A stretch of 64,000 bases of DNA from Galerina marginata (Eukaryota > Basidiomycota > Agaricomycetes > Agaricales > Galerinaceae): assembly GCA_023014335.1 (NCBI GenBank), contig JAECYW010000004.1:1302001-1366000 (forward strand). The letters run 5' to 3'. Shown piece after piece: positions 34,267 to 49,415 of this stretch (positions are counted from its first letter, which is position 1; each line of letters opens with the position of its first letter). The notes beneath the pieces were generated by a model. The model saw only the letters and a list, made by a program, of their open reading frames with translations, did not search any database and was not told the origin of the DNA. A program made the position numbers and the translations under genes.

Positions 34267-35854
34267 CTACGCCAAAGAGACCGAGTGCTTTACAATATGT
34301 GCTTTCGACTGAGTAGTACCACGCCTATAATTCGACGAGCCATATTGCGAAGCTTGTTCTTGACCAAGTGAGTGGATTTCGAGAACGACACGACACGCCA
34401 AGATGGCGTGCAAAACTCGCGACATCCTATTCAGTTCAGGTAAGATGCGAGATGCGGCAAATACTATGCAAGTTGCAACTTACAGCGATATGACGAGAAG
34501 AAGTGCAACCTAACGACATGAATAAGTCAATGGCATTTGTAGGAAACGAAAGCGACGCACCGGAAAGGTTAAAGTGATAAGAATGTTTATCAGGGATATG
34601 ACTAAACGAGATAAGTGGCTTTAGCAACATCTGAATCTTAGTATCAAGGGCAACCTACTGAAAAGGTACAGGTAATATAGGACGCCTGCCAAGATGATCA
34701 TGTCAAAATTTCGGTAGTCATATTTTGGAGTGTCGGCTCACCGTCTCGTAGCACCACGGTCATCAGGCGTGAGGTACCACCAGCACGAACTGCAATAATT
34801 ACTCAGTTTGTTGCTATAACCTTGTGAGGAAAAGAAACCTACAAGCCTTGAACGCTGGGATAAGCATCAATATAAACATGACTAGACGCATAAATCAATC
34901 AGGGGGGCTGTTTAATACACTGATCATGCGAACACAACAGACCTGCGTCGTATACCAGCAGAAGCACCCAGGAAGAGAATATGATGGAGCTTGTATAAGT
35001 CGCCAAGCACCCAAGGTAGGGTGTGAGAGGGTTAGGATCAACTGGACAATTTTTTTCAACGGTCGGCTCGATGAGAAAGAAGTTTACTTACATTTCAAAG
35101 ACTGAAGGAAGATCCCAATAATCGCAAAACCCGCCGACCACGTACAAACGTAGAATATAGGAAGCGCAAACTTCATGAATCGACTCTTCCCCCAGACGGC
35201 CCACGTTCGGATGGTCATTATAACTATAAGGGAGAAATAATGTTGGGAAAATCGAAAATAAAGATAATCAACACACTCACTTTCCCCGATGCCCAAACCG
35301 AAAACAAAAAGCCCTGCAAGACTATCGCGTTAAACAAGAATGGCAGTTGAATAACATTGGCTCACAAGCGTTGAGTTTAAATGCAAAAGCACACTGAGCA
35401 TACCATGTTCCAGGTATAGATAACTCTACCATCGAAATAAGTAAGTGTTGGACGAGAAAGGTTTATGAAGTAATCACGATAAATGACCACGCCCGCTTCG
35501 ATGAATGCAGAGTATCTCGTCAAGATATACATGAACTTGGTGTAGCTCAACTTCCCCTTCCATATCGTTTCGACTTCTCTGTCCAGGCTAAGAAAGAAGT
35601 CATACATCTGGAGTCGATCTTCATGAGCAACTGTTAAAAACACACCCTAGGTAGAAAACTTACCAGAATGGTTATGCTGCCCGCTGGCCGCCAAAATCAA
35701 ACTTCGCATCCATGCACCAAGGGCGGAATACACACCATTGACATACTGTGACTGTATCAATTTTGTCCTCGACGCTGAGATAAATAAAACTCACAGAGAC
35801 GATCCTTGTGTCGACGATTGTTTCGGTCAGAAACTTGACGAGGTCGGCGTCCAT
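34267..35854 (-). CDS. DUF6533 multi-pass membrane protein
   Basis: Minus strand. Exon 1 is 35795..35854 (MDADLVKFLTETIVDTRIVS); exon 2 is a 10 nt micro-exon, 35736..35745; exon 3 is 20 nt, 35664..35683. Joined to exon 4 they yield YVNAGSITIL then MYDFFLSLDREVETIWKGK, the defining DUF6533 motif. Several hydrophobic helices follow (ESAGLFVFGLGIG-like region, MTIRTWAVWG, FILMLIPAFKAF, VLYYLYLFSIISLINILITL). The last exon gives MSRVLHAILACRVVLEIHSL and stops at 34267-34269. The family is an expanded set of about seven-helix proteins in mushrooms with no known ligand. One middle junction near 35400-35330 is not resolved. Confidence 0.8.
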
Positions 35855-37473
35855 CGAGAGCGAAGGGGAAGCCGAGATAACAAGAGCTGCAACCCAAGTT
35901 TTTTCTACGCCTGGTATATGAAGTCCTTATGGACCCAATTTCCGGCGGCCTGGAGATCCTTTGTTGCTCATGCCATCTATTTTACATCATCGAATGCCGG
36001 ACCCCACGTGTGGGGGTAGACTCGATCAAATCTCGTTCATGTGAAGGTGTCAGTGAAGAAGGGCGAGGATCGCCCTGGATAGCGCCACATATGGACCATA
36101 TTGGTACAGGACCAACAGCGTTCTTCCGACACCGGCGCTTGCGGCTTAGCACGTGAATGTCAATGCACTGCAGATTTTGGGAGGCTTGAAATTAGGTCCT
36201 TACTTACCTCCTCAAAATGCTAAAGGTAGCCAGAGCTAGCCGCGAGGACCATGGCCAGGACGGTATTTTGGAATGACCGTTCCTCATTGCAACCTATTTG
36301 CCAGATACATAAGTTCTCGCTCCAAGGAACAAATGATAGAAGTTTCGGTTTCAATAATTACCAGCTTTTTTGCACTCTTCTGCCAAGGGGTACTCGGGAT
36401 CTTTATAACGGACCTGGGGTTGGGTGGTTGGTTCGGCCGTCAGGCCGCTAATTTTTTTTTTGACCTACCTATTTTTAGACGGAAAATAGCAGAAAACCTC
36501 TCTGCAAAGAGGCCAAAGTCTGTAGAATATTTGTAGAATGGCTTTAATCATTGTTATGCCACTGGTAATCTGAAATTATCTCACAAACCTACTGCCGAGC
36601 TGTTTTATTTGGCTCAAGAGTCAAGACTGCTGTGTTACCGGAGAATCATTTCCATAATGTCAATTTTCTATGCATCAGGCTGACGGGTTCAGCGACTGTG
36701 CCAGTGTACATACATTGGCAGCCAAAAGCTGGAAATACTGTTCAAGTACGGTGTTGCCGCCGTGTCGGAGACTCGCGGCTCAGCAAAAAGTACCGTGATG
36801 ACATAATATTTCCTAATATAGGTATGTGCCTGATTATGTTGGCTGGTTGGTTCAACAAATCTCCGCTAAAAAAAAATTGGAACCCCAGGTCCAATTTTTT
36901 AATTTTCGAACCCCCTTGTCTTCTGCAGTGTAACACTTTTAATCTTGTGAAGTTGACATGATAACATGTTGTCGAGACCGAAGTTCGCCTTTTAATGGAG
37001 CCCAAATGACTCTTCTATTGGCGAAGGGATATTATCTCCCGGAGTTATAATGATGTAGTAGGTGTGCTGGTGTAAGTCCGGAGCAGAGGTGCACCTTCGG
37101 ATGCATGAAAAATCGCAGGTGCCCGAGGCGAATGACTATTGTTTTTGGCATTTGACGGTTTGTATGATGTATCCGACCCCACGAGGACCATGCTTTGGAA
37201 ATCATGGGGGTGTTGAGCACTGAGTGGCGGAAATGTGGCGCACACAAACACCCGTTACTGTCCATCCCTATGGTAACAAGGGATTTCAGTTCACGGCTTA
37301 CCAGAGCAGGATAAGATCCCGTGTGTTATTGAGGTTGAAAGCAGAGTGCTGGCCGACGGAAGACTGGCCACGGTGTGCTGACAGGACAGTCACAAGAGTA
37401 ACGTAAATGGGATCATTGGCAGGAAAATTCCAACTATGTTTCCATTCAACGACGGCTACCGTTTTCTAAAACT
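35855..37473. other. Intergenic, no supported gene
   Basis: About 1.6 kb with homopolymer runs (T10 near 36451, A9 near 36869). Two spots share GGTTGGTTC-like sequence (about 36425 and 36845), perhaps the remains of an old repeat. No frame is convincing. Confidence 0.45.
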
Positions 37474-40193
<2,720 letters not shown>

Positions 40194-40604
40194 CGCGGTC
40201 CGACTAAATTTGTTGATTGGCAAAATCTTCAGATGTAAACAGCTGGAAAAGGCAGTCTGTAATCCTTTTGCAATCCTTTTGGTCTTTCGATCGAGTTGAA
40301 CTGTGCTTCTTGAAATTTGCCAACAAATGGTGCTCGAACCTGTTAGACCTAGCAGAAAGTTCAGTAAGGAAGAGAGAGCGGATTGATTATTTAAACAAGT
40401 AGATGACTAGCTTGTGACTAGCTTATACATAGGTGCCAAAATAACGAAAGAACTTGGGGCAATGAATGAGTAACCTGTCGACTATTTACGTGAGGACAGC
40501 TTGAACGAGCACCACCTCAAAAGAAAGAAATTCATTCAGGTCCCTTATTGGAAAAGTAATTGTAAAAAGTAGATGGACATATGAATCAAGAGCCCGTTGG
40601 GAGG
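40194..40604. other. Intergenic, no supported gene
   Basis: About 400 bp upstream of RIX7 and downstream of the first MFS gene, both on the minus strand. It may hide a first RIX7 exon; otherwise nothing recognised. Confidence 0.4.
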
Positions 40605-43124
40605 TCAATACACGTACTATTTGATTTATAAGTCAGTTGAGTGGGTCCTGCGCGGATGCCAACGAGAACAGGTACTCACAATAAACTGGTCATTGTCGAG
40701 GTCTGTTAAATCATCAAAGGCATCAGCTCCAGTCACTACGATCTCGCCACTACTCTCGTTCTCCTCCATCCGTCGTTTCTCGGCATTCGCGGTGCTGAGC
40801 ATCGAGTAGTCAACAATTTTCCCAACTGAAATTTAAAAAGAAGTGTCATAATGACACCGATTATAAAATAGGCAGTAAAATAGAAGTCACCTTTTCCTCT
40901 GGAAACTCGCCGTCTCCGATTCACGGCGTTGAGGTGCCGAAGGTACGCCGCAGTAAAGAGAACGAGGAAGGAACTGGTAGAGAAGCATACTAACATCGAA
41001 ACAACTCCTGAAAAATGCTACACAGCTGGAAGGCAACATAAAATTCCAATGTGTGTTACCTTTGTAGTAATAAGGGCTGTCTTTGGTTGTGAATAACAGC
41101 GGTCCGATCTAAAGCGTTCAAGGTATCAACGATTTACTAGCAAAATTTTCCGGGAAGCATTGAAGTGAACACGCTTACGATGCTCCCAGTGAAAGACCCC
41201 ATCAACATGAAGCCAGTTGTCTGGAAGGGCTCTATTAACAGAATATCATGATTCGATCCCTCGATATACTGACGGTGCTCTTCTTCGAATGTCCGGCTAC
41301 ATTGGAAGATTGCCAATTGACAACCATAGGAGTGGCAACCGCGGAAGCGCAATGTAGTGTATAGTAAGCGACGACAAGAAGAGGCTGCTCTTGAATAGAA
41401 CGTCCACTTTCAAGCAAAACGACTAGAAGAAAGTTTCAATAGGTAGACATGGCCAGGATTTGAAACTATAATACTCACGGGAAGAAGCCACGCAAAGCAG
41501 CAACAGCCCAAAGATAATTGGTGACTTCAAACTGTACCTCCTACTGAGCCACTACCGTGGCCATACATTTTAAATAATGTATAATTCAGCCTTAGCATGC
41601 AGATTGCTCACAAAGCCACCAAAGATGCCGAAAACCTGGAGACAACCAAGAGGAATCATCAACAACATGATTTTATATCTACGACAGCGTTTAGTACAAA
41701 TTTCCTCTTCAAGTTTGTCCAAAAGTATAATGCTCACGCGTCAAAACCAAAGCCTCCCATTATTAATGGGCCGAATGTAGCGATCCCAGTTCCAGGGATA
41801 GCCATAGTGAAGGTAATACACATCCAGCACCAACTTTTCACGTCCGACAACATCTCCAGCAATTGCCTGACTTTGAAAGCTTTGGTTTCTAGCCCCTGTT
41901 GGTTAGCTCGGAGCCTCTGACGAGGATTGATTTAATTTTGAAAACACTCATATATAGAAAGAAGATACCTCTATGGCCATGATTTTTTCATCCGGTGTGA
42001 GGAATTTGCAGCGAACGGCGTTATCTGGAAAAATCAGAAACCTGTGAAATGGCGATTAGCAACTGACTGGATCTGTGAAGATTTTACGGACGAAAGTAAC
42101 CCAACCAAGACTGTGGTCGACCCGAGACCGAGAAATATTATCTGGTAGGTGTGTAGTACCCTAGATTGAATATGCCCCAAGCCATATATGACGAGACTTC
42201 CAAAAATATTAATCCAACCGGCGGTTGAATACCAGACTACGAGGGTTAGGTACTCCCTTCTCTACTAGAATGGTGGAAACTTACTGGCGAGGCGGAACCC
42301 TTGTTCGCGTCTTCTATACCACATCTGCACAATAAGGATAAAAGAAGCCTGTATTGAGGATTCGAAAGCTCCCAGCTGGAGATGTTAAAACAATATCCGG
42401 ATGTCAAAATACGACCGACTTACGAAAAACCGAGCACAAAGAAGACCAGTAAAGTTCCTAGCAACACCCGTACACGCTACGGATATCCCCCAGCACGTCA
42501 CCACGAGGGGGATATACACTGACAGCCTCAGCTTAACAAGTAGATAGGCAGAAAGGGGCTGCATGCCAAGTTGTGCGATGCTTTAAGGGCGGATGAGATA
42601 AATATCTTGGAGGCTGGCCATATAGTGCAAGGCTTACTATACGATGGATCCTAGAAGGGAATATTCGTCCCCTTGAAGATTGGTGTCTTGAGAAAGTCCA
42701 AAGACAGAGGCAAAGGAAAGAGCTTGTTTATCCATCACTGGTATTGACGATAATAAATCGAAAGTGATAATGATGTGCCCGATGCACGTACGTTGCAGAA
42801 AATATATGCAGAACATAATCGGCATGAGACTGAAGTATCCTGGTAAGAAAGAAATTATGAAAATAGGCGAAAGGCGTACTGTCGGTCGATTTTCCGTACC
42901 AGGCGAGCGTCCTCTTCTGGGGTGGGTAGGCGCAGGTTTTTCCCTTCAGAAGCCAGAATTTCGAGAGCTTCGTCTTGTCCTTCCTGTGTGCAAGGCGTTT
43001 CCCCTATCGAAACATTCTGCTCCTTAGACTCTGAAATGTGTTCAGCACTGACAGTTTCGAATGTCACCGAAATTCCGATCTTGTCGTCGTCGAACTTCTC
43101 GACATGGCTTATAGGGTCGGCCAT
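40605..43124 (-). CDS. MFS transporter, allantoate permease (DAL5-like) family
   Basis: Minus strand, ten or more exons. It opens with an acidic cytosolic segment (MADPISHVEKFDDDKIGISV) and the family's linker LPTPEEDARLVRKIDRQ, followed by membrane blocks: MPIMFCIYFLQ, DKQALSFASVFGLSQDTNLQ, YSLLGSIVYYGQ, ARFFLGAFESSIQ, MWYRRREQGFRLAVWYS and a central loop FFFPDNAVRCKFLTPDEK. The second half has ATFGPLIMGGFGF and a final cytosolic tail ending DLTDLDNDQFIYVY, as in Dal5/Tna1/Seo1 relatives. These proton-coupled plasma-membrane carriers move anionic nutrients such as allantoate, nicotinate or pantothenate; the substrate here is open. The stop is at 40605-40607 after a small last exon. Confidence 0.87.
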
Positions 43125-44115
43125 CGTTATCGACCTACAAGAAGTTAGAAGGAGCGTTCTTATACAATACCAATCGAAGTAGGAGTCGTTATCTGGTTCC
43201 TAATGCCCTCAGTACTATCTTGGTCCCATAGATCAAAGACCAGGGCCAAAGTTTGAGTCTGTCTCGTCGAAACCGAACCATAAGAGCCATATCTGGCAGA
43301 ATAGATGTCCCATGAGCAAGGTCGAAGACCGCACTGGAATCACTAAAGCTCTAATAGTTATGATCCTCTGATGTATGATGTCGGCAAGGTCAGGTAGTAG
43401 AGGCCACAAACAAGATTTAAGCGACTTACTCCACTTCTTAAATTAACAGGGGCCACCTATAAGGCGCTTCAAATATAGCACATCCATTCTCTGCCGTCTG
43501 CCTAGCCAAGGAAGGCGAGACACAAACTGTAAACGAGATACCGCTCCACTCCATCACTGGTAGAGAGCTTCCAGGGGCTTTCGAGCATCGTGGCTAGGTA
43601 AGAACCAGTGACGATGAATAATCAATGGACCCTGAGATAGTTTTGCACGTCAGAAATACGTATGAGTCGTCAGCGGATTGGTAGAAAATCGTCCAGAATA
43701 GGGGACCAATACCTCGGTACTCACTGCCGAAGGAAATAAAAAAGGGACGGTTTTAACTTGCCTAGCCACAAAAAATATCCTACCTCATTCCACCAGGAAA
43801 TATTCTTTCATCACAGAGAGGCTTTCCTCCAGCGAAATGTCCAGGATTATAATGGTGGAACAAGTGCGAGAGGCGACGAGAGGCGAGTCTCACGAACGCA
43901 ACCGCCAACCGTTGGCCAATTTTTTGTGAGTACTATGTATCCGACAGTAGTAAATTCGGATTGTATATCGATTTCGACGGGCTTAGCCTCACCAAAGTCC
44001 ACAGCCGTTTATAACTAGACGCCAGACTAAAAACCATCTACATAACTTGTCTTTCTGCCAAGACTCTCGGTCTGACGAATGAATCCTCATTTGCAGAAGG
44101 ATTGGCGTTGTGCCT
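43125..44115. other. Intergenic, no supported gene
   Basis: About 1 kb between two minus-strand transporter genes. It should hold the promoter of the DAL5-like gene. The frame 43758..44018 has no support. Confidence 0.45.
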
Positions 44116-46557
44116 TCACAGGGCTGTTTTGCCCGCGGTCTAAGGAAAGGAGTTAAGTAACTCGAGTACCAAGGGCCAGACGAATCGGAATTTATACCTC
44201 AATTGGCAGAAACAGCATTAAAACAGCTGCAACAATGAAAAGAGAGGCGGAAACAAAGACTGGTCTGTGGGAGGTTAAGGTGTAAAATATTCTCTAAAGA
44301 TCCGGACTTACCCATTTGCCTTTGCACCAATCGCTCCCACTGCTGGAGTCGTAACGATCTTTATAACCGGAGAGAGTATCCCTGTAATTCTGTTAAAACT
44401 GCTTGCAATGGCATCCCCAGTTCCACGATGAGGTGCAGGGAAGACCTTGACGATAGAGTATAAACGAAAGAAGAGAGCGAACAGGAACTACTAAAAACAG
44501 GTACCTCGGGCGTATAAGCATAAAGAACTCCGTACATCTTCACAGAAGCTCCCGTCAGATAGGATCGGACACGTACTCACAAATGTGCACTTACCGCGTT
44601 CCTAAAGATAAAATATGCTCAGGTAAAAGGTCACGCAATATTAGACACACATACGATGTAACTGCAGTTGCACATGAGTAGCCCAAGACAGCAGCTTCGG
44701 TATTACTTGTGGTGAACAGGAAGAGGAAGATGCCGGTGAGGGCCGTCGACACGGCCATGACCAGTTTCCTACCTCCGAAAGACCGCCCTTTGGATTGCCT
44801 AGTCCAGTCCACAACAGCACAAGCAATGAGTGAGCCAGGAATCCCGAGGACGGAGACAATAGTGTAATTTCGGTAAGTAACGGCAACCCCGCTGCTGCTG
44901 CTTGAGACGCGATCCCGCAAGTAGAATGGAAGAAAGGCACTGAAGAGCGGATAGGCAAGACCGATGAGTCCTAGGAAGGATATGGTTAGACTTTCTCATC
45001 TTGACTGAGAAAAAGACATTGGCACCCCAAAGTATAAACACGACCGAGCTGTTCAGAGCCAACCTCTTGCCAGAAAAGAGAGGCTTCACATGTGATAACG
45101 AGAGATGAGAGAAGGAATTTTTGACCACTTGGAGCATGGATCTCGACGGTTGATCCATGCTTTTTTGTACCGCCTGGAGTTGATCTAGGGTAAGAGAAAT
45201 CGATTTGCCATTCTTCTGTGCCAAGTGCTCCATCACCGCCATTGCCTCCCTGTCTTGTCCAGTTGCAATGAGATACTTCGGTGACTCCTGGAGGTCGAAG
45301 ACAAAGAAGCGGAAGATGAACATCAGGAGGGTCAGGGCTCCGCTATGATGGCGCTTCATCAGTATTGGTAAGATGGAAACTGCGGCACCTTACAGTGTAT
45401 AACTTGGATAGAAATGAGTGGCGTTTTTCATGGAAATGAACAATAAGAGGCTTACAAGGTGTATCTCCAACCCATGTTGTCAACTTTCGGACATTGTCCC
45501 ACTGGAACGCTACTGGCACACGAGAAGTTTCCAATAAAGCCCCATGCTATTACAGACGCCACCAGCTGACCAATCGCCCACCAGGCAGATAGAAGGGTCA
45601 ACGTCCACTACAATATGATGGTTAGCTTTACGATGTTAAAAGCATTGCATTCCACATGTAATATGAGCCACTTACCTGATGCGAGCCAGGGATGAACTCC
45701 AGATACAACGCTCCTGAAGATAGTTTTACACAAGCAATTACGAGGTTCGAAGCTTAAGAAATACCATCGACCGGCAAGCTGGATGTCGTGAGCCATTAGA
45801 GTCTACTTTCATGAGATTGGGTATACATACTTTCCACCAACACCGAATCCTAAACACGCCAGCAGTGCCCCAAATGTTGTAAAATTCGGAGATGCAGCGG
45901 AGGCAATGCCGAACACGCCGGCCAAAAACAGCGTAATCTGCCACAATTGGGAGTTAGTAAAATCAGTGATGTCGAAAAAAGAGAGGGAAACTACAACATT
46001 AAATGAAACCCTACGTCCAATCAAGTCCGCAAGGACGCCCCACGTAGAGGCTCCAAGAATAAGCCCCACATATAAGGCGAGTGTCGCAAATTCGACGCGA
46101 ACAGGGTTGAGTTCTTGCTGCACCTGTGGCAGAACGATCGCTACGCCTTGCAGCCAGATATCTTATACAGGATAAGAAACGTAGGTCATAGTGTCAGATA
46201 TGTAGAGAGAGAGAGACGTACTGTCTGCCATCCACCCAAACCCGGTCAGCACGAAGAGTTCAACCTGATAACGACCGAACCCGATCCTGTTAAAGCAAAT
46301 CCAGCGTTTATATCACAAGATATAAGGGTCTGTTCAAAGGCCTACTCCTCTTGCAAGCATTTATTTACTGCCAGAACAATTAGTTTCGAGCAAAAGCCAT
46401 AGAAGTCGTACAACATACTAAGTTCACACTTCAATTCGTATGCTCTGTTGACTCCACTCTCCGGATTGAGCTTTGTCAGGTCATCTATCTGCGTTTCGAG
46501 GTCGGAAGTTCTAGATCTGAGACTAGTTTCATTGGTTTCTTTCTCGTTATGCGCCAT
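44116..46557 (-). CDS. MFS transporter, SV2/sugar-porter-like
   Basis: Minus strand. The start MAHNEKETNETSLRSRTSDL leads through two small exons to INKCLQE and IGFGRYQVELFVLTGFGWMA, the N-terminal signature of SVOP-like MFS proteins. Then come ALYVGLILGASTWGVLADLI with the GRR loop, LACLGFGVGGNLPVDGALYL, ESPKYLIATGQDREAMAVME (the PESPR-like motif of the family), and NAMYGVLYAYTPEVFPAPHR with GTGDAIASSFNRITG, ending LPIETAGKTAL. Twelve helices are expected in the plasma membrane. Substrate unknown; fungal relatives are listed as general-substrate or inorganic/organic solute carriers. It lies upstream of the DAL5-like gene in the same direction, but separate promoters are likely. Confidence 0.87.
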
Positions 46558-47366
46558 TGGGGGTAAGCGATTGTCGAAGTAGGACGCAGGAATGGTTTGC
46601 AGTAGATTACGCAAGAACCTTTGAAATGTGACCAGTTAGGCTTCAGAAGGGATAACTTTATTCCGTTACTCTTCGAATCATATAAAAGGGGGTCAAATCT
46701 TGTAGACCTGTGTATAAATTTCAGCCGTCCCACGACTGTGAGAGGTTAATATTGAATTATGATAAGAGATCCTTTGGGAGGAGCGACTAAAAATTGCCTT
46801 GACATGCATGCAACGCACAAGACCAGGTAGACGTCAAGAGAATTTCGAATATCTAACCTCGGCAATCATGGCAAACGCATGCGTAGATTTCGAACGTTCG
46901 TTCAATTTGGAATCCAGAATTATCGATATACTTACTAGGTACAGCGGCGATTCACCGCAGAAGCCGCGAAAAGTATGGGGGGGGAGTTGGATATGCCAAA
47001 TCCAGCTGATCCGAGGGGGAAAATCTCTGCGGGTAGATATCCAGACACCCGCGTACCCGTTCTATTGCCTGCGTAAAGCCAGTCGACAGTACGTCGGTTA
47101 ACGTTGGTATTCTTACCCTGTGTAAATCGAAATATGAGAGCATCTGCCCAATTTGTTTTCTAGAAGAGAAATGAGTAGAATATAGCGGCGAGGATTATAA
47201 GGAATCCGAGTTGGTAGAAAGCATTTGTCGACGGCGAGAGAAAGACGGGGACGGGGACTGGCGGAGTTGCAATTAGATTCACACAGCCAGCAAGGTATAC
47301 ACTTCGTCTTCCTATCCACCTCCATCACGGCCTGTGCGCATTCGAGACCTAAATTTTCTTGTAAAT
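46558..47366. other. Divergent intergenic region
   Basis: About 800 bp between the SV2-like MFS gene (minus) and the ECM11-like gene (plus). It contains a TATAAAAGGGGG box at 46680-46691 on the plus strand, too far from 47367 to be its core promoter unless a long leader exists. Confidence 0.45.
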
Positions 47367-48991
47367 ATGAGTGCCAGGCAACCTTTTTTTCCTCAGGCGC
47401 CTGTTAGACCCGACACTCGTACCAATTTTGTCGCTGATCAGGGAAATCCCCTTCACAGTTCTTCTGGCGCGGTCGAGGTCGAGGCCAAAAAGCTGGAAGG
47501 ATCCCTCGTTTCTGGCCCAGTAGCCTCGCTGAACGGTAATAACATGACATCCAACAGCAGACCGACTTCTGGTCTTGGTGGTCTCGTGAAAAAGCGATCC
47601 AATGCAACTGGATCGGCAGCTATCAACCGACCTGGAACTGCAGATCCTCACTCTGCTCGAGCTCATCAAGGTCGTCTTGCGAATGTACAAAACTTTCAGG
47701 TGCCAGTAGTTGCTCCGATTCCTCAGCAGGCTATGCGCTCTTCTTCGTCTCTTCTTTCTCGTAACACTGGTTCTAGTGCACTCCCTTCAATCAATCCTTT
47801 CAAAGTACCCTCCATCTCGGATTCTTCTTCGAATTCGGACAAATCCTCGGAGAAAAATGCGCATACATCCACCTCAGATACAGCTTCCTCCCTTCTAGAT
47901 GCGTCGAACAACCGCGAATCGTCTTTGCCGAAGTCTGATTCTGATCTTGCCACCGAAGCCTTTATGCAGCCTCCGACTCTCAAGTTCAAACACGCTGGTA
48001 ATTCAATAGGACCTCGTCGTGTTTTTATTGATCCGGGGCCCGTACAAATCGACACCTTTGGAAAAGACAAATCCATCTCAGGACATGAAGTGACTGAAGA
48101 TGGGAGAATCAAAGCGATGCCTCAGCGCAAAAGGACCAGGAACGAAGTCGACGATGACGAAGAAGCCTATCACCATGAAAACCCCTCTAAGCGTCATAAA
48201 GGTCATCCAGATAATAGGACCCACGAAAGCGTTAGCCCATCTATCTTATACCCTCCTTACCGCTCTGAAGTTGTAATAAAAGCGAAGGGCCTTTTCCAGA
48301 GAATTATCGCCTGGTGTAGAACGACCCAGTTCCGGTCTGTCTCACTCTGCAGATCGACACTCTCATGGTTACCAAACACAAGAGAGCCCCGTTTCTCGTC
48401 AAAAATCTCGGGATCAAAGCCAAAGAGGGCATTCGAACTCGCCTTTAGGGGCTAACTATTCGTCCTACGATATGCGCCATGCTCAGCCAAGGCAGGAGGA
48501 GCCTGGAGCGCTTGACAAGCTGCTTGGGCAGGACACAAATGGCTATGTGCGGGAAAATATGGACGACTATGACCGTTTGGTTGAAAAATGGACAAATTGT
48601 ACAATGAAAGAGTGGCTTGCCGGTGCTGATGGTACGCTTCCTTTCTATTAGCCGTTGCAAAAGGCTGTCATGTCGACTTTTCTTCAGAAGTAGCCTCCCA
48701 ATATCACAAAATTCTCGATTTCGTGAGTTACTATCGATGCAATACCTCAAGTTTGCTCCTAACCATTTTCTTACGATGTTCCCAGGTGAAGGAATATGTT
48801 AGGTATGTCGTCAATCCTTCTGACCTATGCAAATATCCTCCTGAATGTATTCCAGCGTCAAGTTAAAGTTATATGGAAGTTTTGATACTACGATCAGCAA
48901 GCATAATGCCCTTCTAGGCGACAGAAACCATGTTCTTGCTGTGGCTAGGAAGCGGTTGGTCGAAGAAAGCGGGAGTGTCCTCGGAAAGTGA
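47367..48991 (+). CDS. ECM11-domain protein (putative meiotic/chromosomal factor)
   Basis: The N-terminal about 300 residues are Ser/Asn/Pro-rich and disordered, with a nuclear-type basic patch (PQRKRTRNEVDDDEE). The C-terminal exons join EKWTNCTMKEWLAGADE, VASQYHKILDF, VKEYV and SVKLKLYGSFDTTISKHN then VLAVARKRLVEESGSVLGK. This is the short coiled ECM11 C-terminal domain (W...DF-V-K...L...H...L). S. cerevisiae Ecm11 is part of the synaptonemal-complex central element with Gmc2; other fungal proteins with the domain are uncharacterised. The ATG at 47367 is chosen over 47334 because it fits the leader. The splice junction near 48200-48320 is not resolved; later introns (48640-48695, 48723-48786, 48800-48854) are clear. 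Confidence 0.7.
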
Positions 48992-49415
48992 TTTTGGGTT
49001 GGCTCTTGATTCCTGCTAAATGACTCGTCTTTTCTGAAACTGACTTGACTCCATTCATTGTGTGCCTTCTGTGCTTGTACACTTTCTCAAGTCGCTTCCT
49101 TTTGTGTTTAGCATCATTAATATAGCTGGCATCAGGTTTCCTATTGATCGTTCTGCTCAAGATCCTAATGCATGATTTCGTCTTTGCCGTTTCTGGACGT
49201 GTCAGCCGCTACTCTAAGGCGCAGTTTCTCCCACTAAGACCTTGTCCCCTTCGCGTTGACATAGTTCTAGTTCTCAAACGACGACTTTACCATCCTTCGT
49301 CGTCGGTCTGTTGTGTTTTTATCTTGCTGTTGAACCATCGCGTTCTCCTACCCAGTCCCACTCCTCTCCATTCGTCGTTATTCGAAAGCCTTGACACCAT
49401 ACACTCTTCAACATT

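Noticed and set aside
36251..37005. Apparent repeat or decayed element between DUF6533 and RIX7
   Set aside because: Only short GGTTGGTTC likenesses and homopolymers; no terminal repeats or target duplications found.
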